Source of the DNA: JACVRW01 sp052038485
Lineage (GTDB): Bacteria > Actinomycetota > Thermoleophilia > Solirubrobacterales > Thermoleophilaceae
Direction of reading: 5' to 3'
Assembly: GCA_052038485.1 (NCBI GenBank)
Contig: JBQGCL010000106.1
Location: 62,001-126,000 of the forward strand
DNA: 64,000 nt
Below, piece after piece: positions 1-8,156 of this stretch; position 1 is the first letter of the stretch; every line of letters starts with the position of its first letter. The notes under the pieces were generated by a model. It was not told where the DNA came from. It was given only the letters and a program-made list of their open reading frames with translations, and made no database searches. The position numbers and the translations under genes were made by a program.

Positions 1-1505
1 GCACGCCCGCCCTCGCCGAGACGCCCGGCGCAGTAGGCGTCGGCCACCTCGGGCGGCGCGTTGCGCACGAGCAGGCTCGCCTGGAGCGCCACGGCCAGGT
101 CCTCGACCACGCGCCGCGCGTCGCCCTCGCTGGGAGGCCCGGCTGTCGCGATCTTGTCGAGGTGCGCGTCGAGCAGCGCGTTGCCGCCGCGCCCGAGCTC
201 GCACTCGGCCATGAACGCCGGCAGCCCCTCCGGCTCCTTGATCATCGCGCGCAGCACGTCGAGCGCCGCCACGTTGCCCGAGCCCTCCCAGATCGAGTTG
301 AGCGGGGCGTCGCGCAGCAGCCGCGGCATGCCCGACTCCTCGACGTATCCGTTGCCGCCGAGGCACTCGAGCGCCTCGACGGCGTGCGGCGTGGCGCGCT
401 TGCAGACCCAGTACTTGGCGACCGCGGTCGCGAAGCGGCGGAACGACGCGTCGTCCTCGTCGTAGGAACGGGCGATCCGCATCGCCGTGGCAGTGGCGGC
501 CTCCGACTCCAGCGCCAGGTCGGCGAGCACGTTCTGCATCGCCGGCTGCTCCGCGAGCAGCTTGCCGAACGCGCTGCGGTGGCGGGTGTGGTGGACGGCT
601 TGGGCCAGCCCCCAGCGCATCGAGGCGGTCGAACCGAGCAGGCAGTCGAGCCGCGTGTGGTTGACCATCCGGATGATCGTCGCCACGCCGCGCCCCTCCT
701 CGCCGATCAGCCGGCCGCGTACGCCGTGGAACTCGACCTCGCTCGACGGCAGCGAGCGCGTGCCGAGCTTGTCCTTGAGCCGCTGGATGCGGAAGCCGGG
801 GTCGCGCCCCTCGAACAGGAAGCACGACAGTCCAGCCGGTGCCTGCGCGAGCGTCAGGAAGACGTCGCACGGGGGATAGGAGCAGAACCACTTGTGGCCG
901 GTGATCTCGTAGGTGCCGTCGCCCTGCGGCTCCGCGCGCGTGGTGTTGGCGCGCACGTCCGAGCCGCCCTGCTTCTCGGTCATCGCCATGCCGGCCAGCG
1001 CGCCGTCGGCGTAGCTCGGCTTGGTCAGGCGCGGCTCCCACTCGGCGGCCAGCTCGGCGTTCTCGCGCAGCGGCGGGATCGCCGCGTAGGTCATCGAGAC
1101 CGGGCACATCACGCCCGACCCGACCTGGCTCCAGAGCACGAACAGCCCGGCGCGGACCACGTGCGCACCCGGCTGCGGGTCGCGCCACGGCAGCGAGTGG
1201 ATCTCGCGCTCGATCGCCTGTCTCAGACTCCAGTGCCAGGAGGGGTCGAGCTCGACCTCGTCGATGCGGTGGCCGTAGCGGTCGTGGGTGCGCAGGACCG
1301 GCTCGTTGCGCTCGGCACGGTCGGCGTGCTCGATCGCCTCGGGGCTGCCGGCCAGCTCGCCGGTGTCGCGCAGCCGGTCGACGCCCCAGCCGCCGCCCTC
1401 GCGCTCGAGCGCCTCGCCGAGCGGGACGTCCGCCTCGAAGACGTTGTAGGGCGCGATCGGGGGCGCCTGGTTCTGAACCTCATGCGTGGACGCGCTCTTG
1501 AGCAC
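1..1505 (-). CDS. AidB-like acyl-CoA dehydrogenase (C-terminus cut by window edge)
   Basis: An FAD-dependent acyl-CoA dehydrogenase of the AidB/isovaleryl-CoA-dehydrogenase-like group. About 501 codons are visible and the C-terminus runs off the left edge. The AidB-type signature MTEKQGGSDV starts at residue 175, followed by the substrate/FAD-facing segment ITGHKWFCSYPPCDVF and later by KLGTRSLPSSEVEF and the C-terminal ECLGGNGYVEESGMPRLLRD helix region that normally contacts FAD. I chose GTG 1505 because AGGAGG (forward 1515-1520) lies 9 nt upstream; the ATG at 1483 is in the wrong frame. The start lies 26 bp inside the 3' end of the TetR gene, so the two are co-transcribed and probably translationally coupled. 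Known family members act on branched or modified acyl-CoAs or bind DNA in alkylation stress; which applies here cannot be told. Confidence 0.9.
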   Translation of the reverse strand, partial: MLKSASTHEVQNQAPPIAPYNVFEADVPLGEALEREGGGWGVDRLRDTGELAGSPEAIEHADRAERNEPVLRTHDRYGHRIDEVELDPSWHWSLRQAIEREIHSLPWRDPQPGAHVVRAGLFVLWSQVGSGVMCPVSMTYAAIPPLRENAELAAEWEPRLTKPSYADGALAGMAMTEKQGGSDVRANTTRAEPQGDGTYEITGHKWFCSYPPCDVFLTLAQAPAGLSCFLFEGRDPGFRIQRLKDKLGTRSLPSSEVEFHGVRGRLIGEEGRGVATIIRMVNHTRLDCLLGSTASMRWGLAQAVHHTRHRSAFGKLLAEQPAMQNVLADLALESEAATATAMRIARSYDEDDASFRRFATAVAKYWVCKRATPHAVEALECLGGNGYVEESGMPRLLRDAPLNSIWEGSGNVAALDVLRAMIKEPEGLPAFMAECELGRGGNALLDAHLDKIATAGPPSEGDARRVVEDLAVALQASLLVRNAPPEVADAYCAGRLGEGGR

Positions 1506-2103
1506 GGGGCAGTGCCTCCTCTGAGAATTGGACAAGGGTGAAGATCAGGGCGTCGTGGGGACCGCCGTTGGCGGTGGAGAGGGGGCCGACGAGCGCCTCG
1601 CCGAGCGCCCCGACCAGCGCCGCCGCCACCGTGCGGGTGTCGTGCGAGCGCAGCTCGCCGTCGCGTACGCCGTCCTCCAATACGCGCGCGAACGCGTCGC
1701 GGTAGCCGGTGCGGAAACGCAGCCGCTCGGCCTCGACGGCCGGGTCGACCGGCTCGGCGAGCAGCGCGTACGCGAGCACGGGCCCGGCCAGGGCGCGGCG
1801 CGCGAACGCCTCGACCGCCGCGGCCACCCGCTCACGCGCCGAGCGGCCGTCGGGTGCACTCACCTCCACGACCACGTCGAGCTCGCGCTGCGACGCGCGC
1901 CGGAACGCCTCGGCGAACAGGTCGCCCTTGGAGGGGAAGTGGCGGTAGACGGTGCCGACCGCCACGCCGGCGCGGCCGGCGACGGTCTGGACGGCCGCGG
2001 ATGCGTATCCACCGGCGGCCATCTGCTCGAGCGCGGCGGTCACGATCCGCTCGCGCGTGGCGGCCTTGCGGGCCTCCGTGCGCTCGGTCGGGCGGTACGG
2101 CAT
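1480..2103 (-). CDS. TetR family transcriptional regulator
   Basis: A one-component repressor of 207 residues. The N-terminal TetR helix-turn-helix covers residues about 12-58 (ATRERIVTAALEQMAAGGY ... GTVYRHFPSKGDLF), followed by an all-helical ligand-binding domain. It is the first gene of a minus-strand unit with the overlapping acyl-CoA dehydrogenase, so the likely ligand is an acyl-CoA or fatty acid, and the likely target is its own promoter. A perfect palindrome lies 11-24 bp upstream of the ATG at 2103. The divergent neighbour is a secreted glycoside hydrolase, which could share the operator region. Family assignment is firm; ligand and targets are inferred. Confidence 0.93.
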   Translation of the reverse strand: MPYRPTERTEARKAATRERIVTAALEQMAAGGYASAAVQTVAGRAGVAVGTVYRHFPSKGDLFAEAFRRASQRELDVVVEVSAPDGRSARERVAAAVEAFARRALAGPVLAYALLAEPVDPAVEAERLRFRTGYRDAFARVLEDGVRDGELRSHDTRTVAAALVGALGEALVGPLSTANGGPHDALIFTLVQFSEEALPRAQERVHA

Positions 2104-2114
2104 GCACGAAGAAG

Positions 2115-2128
2115 TGAATCACGATTCA
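2115..2128. promoter_or_regulatory. Palindromic TetR operator
   Basis: TGAATC-AC-GATTCA: two perfect 6-bp arms with a 2-bp centre, 11 bp upstream of the TetR start codon in the 101-bp gap between the TetR gene and the divergent hydrolase gene. The place and symmetry fit an autoregulatory TetR-family operator. The repeat is seen; binding is inferred. Confidence 0.75.
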
Positions 2129-2191
2129 TGGCTTTGCGCAAGGTGGCGCGCGCCCGCTGTCCGAGCGGCGAGGGGACATAACTCATCCTGC

Positions 2192-2197
2192 TACGGT
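2192..2197 (+). promoter_or_regulatory. -10 element of a leaderless promoter
   Basis: TACGGT ends 7 nt before ATG 2205, the usual distance from a -10 hexamer to the transcript start, so the mRNA would begin at or next to the start codon. The same hexamer precedes the flippase gene at 16932. This argues against the in-frame GTG at 2196, which lies inside the hexamer. Confidence 0.55.
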
Positions 2198-2204
2198 GCG
2201 GGCG

Positions 2205-3389
2205 ATGATTGCCCTCCGCCGCCCGATGCTGCTGCTGACCCTTTTCGCACTCGTCGCCGCCACGGTCGCCGCGACGCCGGCGGAGGCCGCGAAGCGCAAG
2301 GTGCCGTTCGGATTCTTCGGCACGGTCCTCCAGCCCGACAGCGCGGACGTCCCGCCGCTCGTGCTCGAGCGGCAGATGGCCCTCATGTCGACCTCCGGAG
2401 TGGAAACCGTCCGCGCGACGTTCTCCTGGGCGAGGATCGAGCCGAGCCGGGGCGTGTACGACTGGTCACGCATCGACTCGCTGGTCAGGGCCGCGGCGAC
2501 CCACCGGCTCGAGCTGCTCGCCAACGTCATGGAGGCGCCGGAGTGGGCGCAGGGCCGAGACGTGTCCAGGTACCCGACCGGCACCCCGCCCAAGAGCGCA
2601 CAGGCCTACGCGGGGTTCATCCGCCAGCTGGTCATGCGCTACGGGCCGAAGGGGACGTTCTGGGGGCAGAACCCCACGACGCCTCGCGTGCCCATCCGTC
2701 AGTGGCAGATCTGGAACGAGCAGATGGCGCCCTGGTTCTGGTCGAAGCGGCCCTGGGCGCGCAGCTACACGAAGGCGTTGAAGGCCTCGTACCAGGTCAT
2801 CCACCGGGCCGATCGCGGGGCGACCGTGGTTGCCGGCTCGTTCGTTGCGATCGCGGGCTACACCCAGTGGCGCGGGATCAAGGACCTCTACCGCGCCGGG
2901 GCGAAGCGCTACTTCGACACGATCGCCGTGCATCCGTTCACGAACGACCCGAACTCGGTCCGCGCCAGCGTGGACCGGATGCTCGAGATCGTGCGGCGCG
3001 TGCGCGCCGAGATGCGCAAGCGCGGCGACGGTCGCAAGCCGATCATCCTCACCGAGCTGACCTGGCCGGCCGCGATCGGCAAGGTGCCGAAGGCAAGGCT
3101 GCTGGGGCTCGAGACCACCTCGCGGGGGCAGAAGGCCCGCATGAAGGCGGCCTACCACCGGCTCGTGAAGGTCAAGCGCCGGCTGCGGATCAGCCAGGCG
3201 TACTGGTTCTCGTGGGCGACGGCATACGACGCCAAGTCGAGCTTCACGGACGTGTCCTACCGCTTCACGGGGCTGACTCGGCGCCGGGGCAACGTGTTCT
3301 CTCCGATGCCGATCCTGAGGACGTACACCAGCCTCGCCGCGAAGTACGAAGGTTGCCGAAAGGGCGAAGACGCCAGACGCTGCAGGTAA
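2205..3389 (+). CDS. Secreted clan GH-A glycoside hydrolase (PslG/GH39-like)
   Basis: A predicted secreted hydrolase of 394 residues with an N-terminal signal peptide (hydrophobic LLLTLFALVAATVAA, cleavage near TPAEAA). The fold is a clan-A (beta/alpha)8 barrel: the first strand region holds FSWARIEPSRGVYDW, the acid/base glutamate is E172 in WQIWNEQM, and the candidate nucleophile is E284 in ILTELTWP. Both positions match GH5/GH39-type enzymes. Proteins of this kind, such as Pseudomonas PslG, sit in exopolysaccharide clusters and cut or edit the polymer. It precedes the polysaccharide initiation gene by 52 bp on the same strand. ATG 2205 was chosen over GTG 2196 because a -10-like TACGGT lies 7 nt upstream. 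The substrate is unknown. Confidence 0.8.
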   Translation: MIALRRPMLLLTLFALVAATVAATPAEAAKRKVPFGFFGTVLQPDSADVPPLVLERQMALMSTSGVETVRATFSWARIEPSRGVYDWSRIDSLVRAAATHRLELLANVMEAPEWAQGRDVSRYPTGTPPKSAQAYAGFIRQLVMRYGPKGTFWGQNPTTPRVPIRQWQIWNEQMAPWFWSKRPWARSYTKALKASYQVIHRADRGATVVAGSFVAIAGYTQWRGIKDLYRAGAKRYFDTIAVHPFTNDPNSVRASVDRMLEIVRRVRAEMRKRGDGRKPIILTELTWPAAIGKVPKARLLGLETTSRGQKARMKAAYHRLVKVKRRLRISQAYWFSWATAYDAKSSFTDVSYRFTGLTRRRGNVFSPMPILRTYTSLAAKYEGCRKGEDARRCR

Positions 3390-3441
3390 CGTCCCAGGCG
3401 GCTGGCGCGGACCTGCGTGAGCAGGTGCACAATGGGAGCCG

Positions 3442-4902
3442 ATGCCTGAAATGAGCCTGACCGACCGGACCCTCGCCGCGATCGGAGCCGTCGAGCTCCC
3501 GGTCGAGCAGCTCGAAAGCTCTCCTCAGACCCGGCGCAGGGACACGATCGGCCGGCTGGCTCTGGTCGGTGCGGACATGATCGCCGTCGTGGCGGCGACG
3601 TTCGCGGTGACCGTGCTGCCGTTCTCGGAGGCGGAGCTCACCCCCTGGGTGATCGCCTACCTCCCCTTCTACGCTCTGCTCGCGAAGATGGCCGGGCTGT
3701 ACGACCGCGACCAGTTCGTGCTGCACAAGACGACGCTCGACGAGGCGCCGCGGATGGTGGCCACGGCGGCGATCTTCGCCCTCGCGATCGAGGGCATCCA
3801 GGCGATCCAGTACACGGGCGGATCCCACCCGCTGCCGCTCTGGGCGATCCTCACGGTCAGCATGATCGTCACGCGCGCGTTCGCGCGCTTCGTCGTGGTC
3901 CGCACGACCGCGAGCGAGCGTGTGCTGGTGATCGGCGACGCTCAGGCAACCGCGCTGATCCGGCGCAAGCTGAACGCCGACCCGAGCCTCAACGCCACTG
4001 TCGTGGGTCGGGTGGGCGGCGACTTGGACGACGAGCGCATCGACAAGGTGCTCGGCACGATCGACGAGCTGCCGGCCGTGGTCGAGGCCCACCGGATCGA
4101 GCGGGTGGTCGTCGCGCCGGCGCAGGAGGGCGGCGGGGACGTCGTCGACGTCGTGCGCCTTGCCACCGCCTGCGGGGTGCGCGTGGCCGTGCTGCCGCGC
4201 ATGCTCGAGGTGATCGGCACCTCGGTGGTCTTCGACGATCTCGGCGGCCAGGTGCTGCTGTCGGTGCCGGGATTCGGGCTGTCGCCCTCGTCGCGGCTGC
4301 TCAAGCGGACGTTCGACGTGCTGGTCGGCTCCGTGATGCTGGTCGTCCTGAGCCCGCTGCTGTTGCTGATCGCGCTCGGGATCAAGCTCGGCTCGCCCGG
4401 GCCCGTGCTGTTTCGCCAGACGCGTGTAGGGCGCCACGGCCGCGAGTTCCAGATGCTCAAGTTCCGCACGATGGTCCACGACGCCGACGAGCGCAAGCAC
4501 GAGCTGACCGAGCTCAACGAGGCGGCTCCGATGTTCAAGATTGCCGACGACCCGCGCGCGACGCGGCTCGGACGCTTCCTCCGGCGCAGGTCGCTCGACG
4601 AGCTGCCGCAGCTGCTCAACGTCCTGCGCGGCGACATGAGCCTGGTCGGCCCGCGGCCCCTGGTGACCGAGGAGGACCGCCTCTTCTCGGGCTGGGAGCG
4701 CCGCCGCTACCACGTGGCGCCGGGCGTGACCGGTCCGTGGCAGATCCTCGGCTCGAGCCGCGTGCCGATGGAGGACATGGTCACGATCGACTACCTGTAC
4801 TGCGCGAACTGGTCGATGTGGCTGGACGCCAAGATCCTGGCGCGGACGATCCCCTACGTGCTCAGCCGGCGCAGCCCGGAGTTCACGGCCCGGACCGACT
4901 GA
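3442..4902 (+). CDS. Polyprenyl glycosylphosphotransferase (initiating sugar transferase 1)
   Basis: Transfers a sugar-1-phosphate from a UDP-sugar to undecaprenyl phosphate, the first step of a lipid-linked repeat unit. In its 486 residues it has hydrophobic N-terminal segments (about 40-150), a CoA-binding-like Rossmann domain (about 160-270), then a membrane re-entrant segment and the catalytic PF02397 domain from about residue 287 (KRTFDVLVGS). Conserved motifs are FRQTRVGRHGREFQMLKFRT, the DELPQL box and GDMSLVGPRP. A CACAAT hexamer 8 nt before ATG 3442 suggests a leaderless start. The 3' end overlaps the convergent MarR gene by 20 bp. A second family member lies at 18209-19669, so two polymers, or two first sugars, may be started from this locus. 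Confidence 0.93.
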   Translation: MPEMSLTDRTLAAIGAVELPVEQLESSPQTRRRDTIGRLALVGADMIAVVAATFAVTVLPFSEAELTPWVIAYLPFYALLAKMAGLYDRDQFVLHKTTLDEAPRMVATAAIFALAIEGIQAIQYTGGSHPLPLWAILTVSMIVTRAFARFVVVRTTASERVLVIGDAQATALIRRKLNADPSLNATVVGRVGGDLDDERIDKVLGTIDELPAVVEAHRIERVVVAPAQEGGGDVVDVVRLATACGVRVAVLPRMLEVIGTSVVFDDLGGQVLLSVPGFGLSPSSRLLKRTFDVLVGSVMLVVLSPLLLLIALGIKLGSPGPVLFRQTRVGRHGREFQMLKFRTMVHDADERKHELTELNEAAPMFKIADDPRATRLGRFLRRRSLDELPQLLNVLRGDMSLVGPRPLVTEEDRLFSGWERRRYHVAPGVTGPWQILGSSRVPMEDMVTIDYLYCANWSMWLDAKILARTIPYVLSRRSPEFTARTD

Positions 4903-5323
4903 GCCGGGCGAGCCCGCTCAGCAGGGCCTCGCGCTCGCGCGGCGGGAGCGTCTCGAGGACGTCATCGTGGATGCGCGCCGCGATCGCCTCCGCCTGGCGC
5001 ACCTTGGCGGCCCCCGCCTTGGTGACCACGATCACCCGAGCGCGGCGATCGCCGGCCAGGGGGCGCCGCTCGGCCAGCCCCTGGGCCTCGAGCTCGTCGA
5101 GGGTGACCACCATCGTCGTCTTGTCGAGCCCGACGAGGCGTACCAGCTCGGTCTGGGTGTACTCGCCCTGCATCGCGGTCTTGAGGACGTGATGCGCCCG
5201 CGGCGAGATGCCGGTGCTCTCGAGCGCCGCCGTCAGCTCGGTCTTGAGCGCGTGGCTGGCCTGGGACAGCAGCCAGCCGAGGTTGGCAGCGAGCGGCTGA
5301 GCGCCGGTGCCGGGCTCCCCCAT
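4883..5323 (-). CDS. MarR family transcriptional regulator
   Basis: A winged-helix regulator of 146 residues. The DNA-binding core covers about residues 40-105, with the recognition region YTQTELVRLVGLDKTTMVVT and the wing AERRPLAGDRRARVIVVT. It lies 16 bp downstream of the Wzz/BY-kinase gene on the same strand, but it has its own -10-like TAGCAT 6 nt before the ATG, so it can also be expressed alone. It is the only regulator inside the polysaccharide region and a candidate controller of it; this is inference from position. The 3' end overlaps the convergent sugar transferase by 20 bp. Confidence 0.92.
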   Translation of the reverse strand: MGEPGTGAQPLAANLGWLLSQASHALKTELTAALESTGISPRAHHVLKTAMQGEYTQTELVRLVGLDKTTMVVTLDELEAQGLAERRPLAGDRRARVIVVTKAGAAKVRQAEAIAARIHDDVLETLPPREREALLSGLARLSRSGP

Positions 5324-5329
5324 GGAGCG

Positions 5330-5335
5330 ATGCTA
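5330..5335 (-). promoter_or_regulatory. -10 element of the MarR gene
   Basis: On the minus strand TAGCAT ends 6 nt before the ATG at 5323, in the 16-bp gap after the Wzz/BY-kinase stop codon, giving the regulator a likely leaderless promoter of its own. Confidence 0.5.
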
Positions 5336-5339
5336 ACGC

Positions 5340-6962
5340 TCAGAGCGTGCGCGGCGGGTCGCCCGAGTCGCGGACGACGATCGGCGTGCCCGCGTGCCCG
5401 TTGCCGTTGCTCGCGGCGGTGGTGGCGGCGGTCGCCCGGGCGTAGGCGGCGTACCCGCTGAGGGCCGAGCCGCCGTTGGCGACGACGCCGAGCACGTTCG
5501 CGTCCAAGCCCTGCAGCTGGTCGCGCAGCCGGCTGGCCTCCGGCCCCCGCGTGGAGTTGACCGAAGCCGTCACCAGCACGCCGTCCACGTGGCGCAGCAG
5601 CGAGATCGCATCGGCCACATGCGGGAGCGGCGGGGTGTCGATCACGACGATGTCGTGGTCCTTGCGCAGCACCTCCAGCACGCGGACCATGACCGACGAC
5701 TGCATCAGCGCCCACGGGTTCGGGGCGGGCTGGCCGGCGACGATCACGTGCAGCGGGCGCGGATGCCCGACGGGGGTCGCGCTGCCCTGGATCGGCAGGA
5801 TCGTCTGCATCGCGGCCGAGATCGAGACCTCGCCCTGGAGCGCCTCGGCGAGGCCGGGCGCCTGCTCGAGGTCGTAGCGGTCGGCGAGGCTCGGGCGCCG
5901 CAGGTCCGCCTCGACCAGGGCGACCGAGAGGCCGCCCGAGGCCGCGGCGGCGGCCAGGTTCCAGGCGACCGTCGTCTTGCCCTCGCCCGTCCGGGCGGAC
6001 GTGACCAGCACGCTGCGCACCGGTTCCTCGCGAGCGAAGCGCAGGTTCATCTGGAGCATTCGGAAGGCTTCGGCGATCTGCGGCGGAAGGTCCGCGAACG
6101 GCTTGTGGCGCTTCAACGCGCGGCTGCGCGGCACCGTGGTCAGCACCGGCGCGTCGAAGGCGGCCGTGACCTGCTCGGTGCGGCGCAGCTTGCGGTCGGA
6201 CTGCTCGCGCACGAGCGCCAGGCCGCCGCCGAGCAGCGCGCCGAACAGAACGCCCAGCAGGATCGTCTCGATGGGATTGCCTGCCCTGGACGTGGGCAGC
6301 ACCCCCTCCTGGATCACCCGCGGGCTGCCGACGCCGACGTCGGCGACGGTGGTCATGCGCTGGATGTGGATCTGGAGCTGGCGACCCGCCGGCGTCTCCT
6401 TCTGATCGGCCGGCAGCTGGTTGTACTGCTGCTGGAGGTTGGCGAGCGCCAGCTGCGCCTGCTTCTGCTCGTCCGCGTTGGCGATCTTGGCGGCCTCTTC
6501 GGCGTAGATCGTGGCCAGGCGCGCCGCGTCCTCGCGATTCGTGTCCTTCGCCGTGATGTCGACGACGTCGGAGTTCTTGGCCAGCGCCACCTCGACGTTG
6601 TCCGCGACTTCCTTGCCGTCGACGTCCTCCCCCAGCGCCCGCAGTCGCGTCGCCGTGGCGTCCGCCACGCGACGAGAGCCCACGACCTCGACGTTGTCGA
6701 GCGCAAGGTTGTCGGCGTCGTAGGTGCCCGGAAGCAGGTTCAGGGCGTTCAGCTCGGCGCCGATCGACTGGCGGAAGAGCAGCTTGGACGTCGAAGCGTA
6801 GGTGTTGCGCGTGGCGTAGGCGAGTGCAGCGGCGGCGCCTCCCGCCAGCAGCGTCACCAGCACGATGATCCACGCACGGCGGCGCAAGACACCCAGCAGC
6901 GAGACGTGCTCGCGGGTCGCCGGTTCGATTCCGTACGTGGCTGAGTTGTCTTGGGAAGCCAA
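5340..6962 (-). CDS. Chain-length determinant / bacterial tyrosine kinase (Wzz-BY-kinase)
   Basis: A co-polymerase controlling polymer length and export, 540 residues from TTG 6962. A Wzz domain with the first membrane segment (WIIVLVTLLAGGAAAALAYA) is followed by a periplasmic-type helical part, a second membrane segment (TILLGVLFGALLGGGLALV), and a cytoplasmic P-loop kinase with Walker A GEGKTT (near residue 324), Walker A' LVEADLRRPS and Walker B VVIDTPPLPH. The C-terminal tyrosine cluster is poor: only two Tyr (SGYAAYAR) before an Asn-Gly tail. An ATG at 7013 would add 17 residues but would leave only 9 bp to the divergent GTG at 7023. TTG 6962 has a -10-like TAGCCT 7 nt upstream, so I prefer it with moderate confidence. 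Confidence 0.88.
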   Translation of the reverse strand: MASQDNSATYGIEPATREHVSLLGVLRRRAWIIVLVTLLAGGAAAALAYATRNTYASTSKLLFRQSIGAELNALNLLPGTYDADNLALDNVEVVGSRRVADATATRLRALGEDVDGKEVADNVEVALAKNSDVVDITAKDTNREDAARLATIYAEEAAKIANADEQKQAQLALANLQQQYNQLPADQKETPAGRQLQIHIQRMTTVADVGVGSPRVIQEGVLPTSRAGNPIETILLGVLFGALLGGGLALVREQSDRKLRRTEQVTAAFDAPVLTTVPRSRALKRHKPFADLPPQIAEAFRMLQMNLRFAREEPVRSVLVTSARTGEGKTTVAWNLAAAAASGGLSVALVEADLRRPSLADRYDLEQAPGLAEALQGEVSISAAMQTILPIQGSATPVGHPRPLHVIVAGQPAPNPWALMQSSVMVRVLEVLRKDHDIVVIDTPPLPHVADAISLLRHVDGVLVTASVNSTRGPEASRLRDQLQGLDANVLGVVANGGSALSGYAAYARATAATTAASNGNGHAGTPIVVRDSGDPPRTL

Positions 6963-7022
6963 GAAATTCAGGCTACCGGAGGTCTTCCGATCGGGCCATG
7001 GGGAACCGTTCATGATGCTCGT

Positions 7023-8156
7023 GTGGCATTTCGGCTCTTCCTTATTGCCCCTTCGGCGCTGTTTACAGACCACCTCCCGCACGGGGACGGGCTGGCGGCG
7101 TTCGGTCACGTACGCGAGCTCGCGAGCAGGGGGCACGACCTGCACGTGGCCACCGGACCCGTCGCGCTCGAGGGCGAATTGCCCCCGAATGTGCATCTCT
7201 ATCCCCTAAACGGAGGACGGCCGCGCTTCATGTGGGAGCTGGGGCGTCTCTACCGGCGCCTGGCCCGCGCCCGCCGGTTCGACGCGGCCCACCAGCTCAA
7301 CCCGGTCGACGTCGGGGTGAGCCTCGCGCTGCCCGGCGACGGGACGCCGCTGCTGCTCGGCCCGTACTACTCCGACTGGGCCCCGTCGGGGCCCGGGGCT
7401 GACGCACAGGTCGGGCCGCTGACGCTGCGCGTGAAGCGCCTCGTGCGAGCCGCGCAGCAGCGGCGGGCCACCACGCTGCTGCTCTCGACCCCGGATGCCG
7501 TCTCCAAGGTGGCCTCCGGGCGAGCGCTCGTGCGCGAGCTGCCGCACGGCATCGACGAGAGCGTCTGGCGCCCGCCCGAGGCGGCGCCGGCGGGGCAGAC
7601 GGCGCTGTTCCTCGCCAACCTCGAGGTCCGCAAGGGCATCCACGTGCTGCTGGACGCGTTCGAGGCCGTCGCCGCGCGGCTGCCGGAGGCGCGCCTGCAG
7701 GTGGCCGGCGACGGACCGGAGGGCGAGACCGTTCGGCGCCGGCTTCGCGAGTCGCCCGCGCTCGCCCGCGTCGAGCTGCTCGGCCGCGTGGATCGGACGC
7801 AGGTTCGCGAGCTCATGCAGTCGTGCGACGTCTACTGCCTGCCCTCCTACGGCGAGCCGTTCGGGATGAGCGCGCTCGAGGCGATGGCGTGTGCGCGGCC
7901 GGTCGTCGCAACGGACGCGGGAGGCCTCGGGCAGCTGATCCCGGACGGCGGCGGTCGGAAGGTGCCCCCCGGCGACGCGGCCGCCCTCGCCGGCGCCCTC
8001 GCCGAGGTGCTCGGCGATGCGGACCTGCGGCGCGCGATGGGCGCGTGCAACCGGGAGGCCGTCGAGGAGCGCTTCGCCTGGTCGCGGGTCGCCGATCGCC
8101 TGGAGGAGCTCTACGAGGAGGCCATCCAGGCGGCGCGCTTCTCGGCCTCCAGCTGA
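7023..8156 (+). CDS. GT4 family glycosyltransferase
   Basis: A cytoplasmic GT-B glycosyltransferase of 377 residues. The N-terminal acceptor domain begins RLFLIAPSALFTDHLPHGDG, which has the early glycine-rich loop. The C-terminal donor domain shows FLANLEVRKGIHVLLDAF, GDGPEGE and the EX7E region FGMSALEAMACARPVVATDA. GTG 7023 was chosen because a CATGAT hexamer lies 6 nt upstream and homologous N-termini start here. A TTG at 6951 would overlap the divergent gene. The 3' end overlaps the convergent polymerase gene by 46 bp. Donor sugar and linkage are unknown. Confidence 0.87.
   Translation: MAFRLFLIAPSALFTDHLPHGDGLAAFGHVRELASRGHDLHVATGPVALEGELPPNVHLYPLNGGRPRFMWELGRLYRRLARARRFDAAHQLNPVDVGVSLALPGDGTPLLLGPYYSDWAPSGPGADAQVGPLTLRVKRLVRAAQQRRATTLLLSTPDAVSKVASGRALVRELPHGIDESVWRPPEAAPAGQTALFLANLEVRKGIHVLLDAFEAVAARLPEARLQVAGDGPEGETVRRRLRESPALARVELLGRVDRTQVRELMQSCDVYCLPSYGEPFGMSALEAMACARPVVATDAGGLGQLIPDGGGRKVPPGDAAALAGALAEVLGDADLRRAMGACNREAVEERFAWSRVADRLEELYEEAIQAARFSASS

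Noticed and set aside
162..1541. A 459-codon plus-strand frame opposite the acyl-CoA dehydrogenase
   Set aside because: It is antisense to a frame with strong AidB-type motifs and consists mainly of Arg/Ala/Leu/Asp low-complexity sequence.
7014..7196. Longer N-terminus of the Wzz/BY-kinase
   Set aside because: The extra residues overlap the divergent glycosyltransferase start and show no family similarity.
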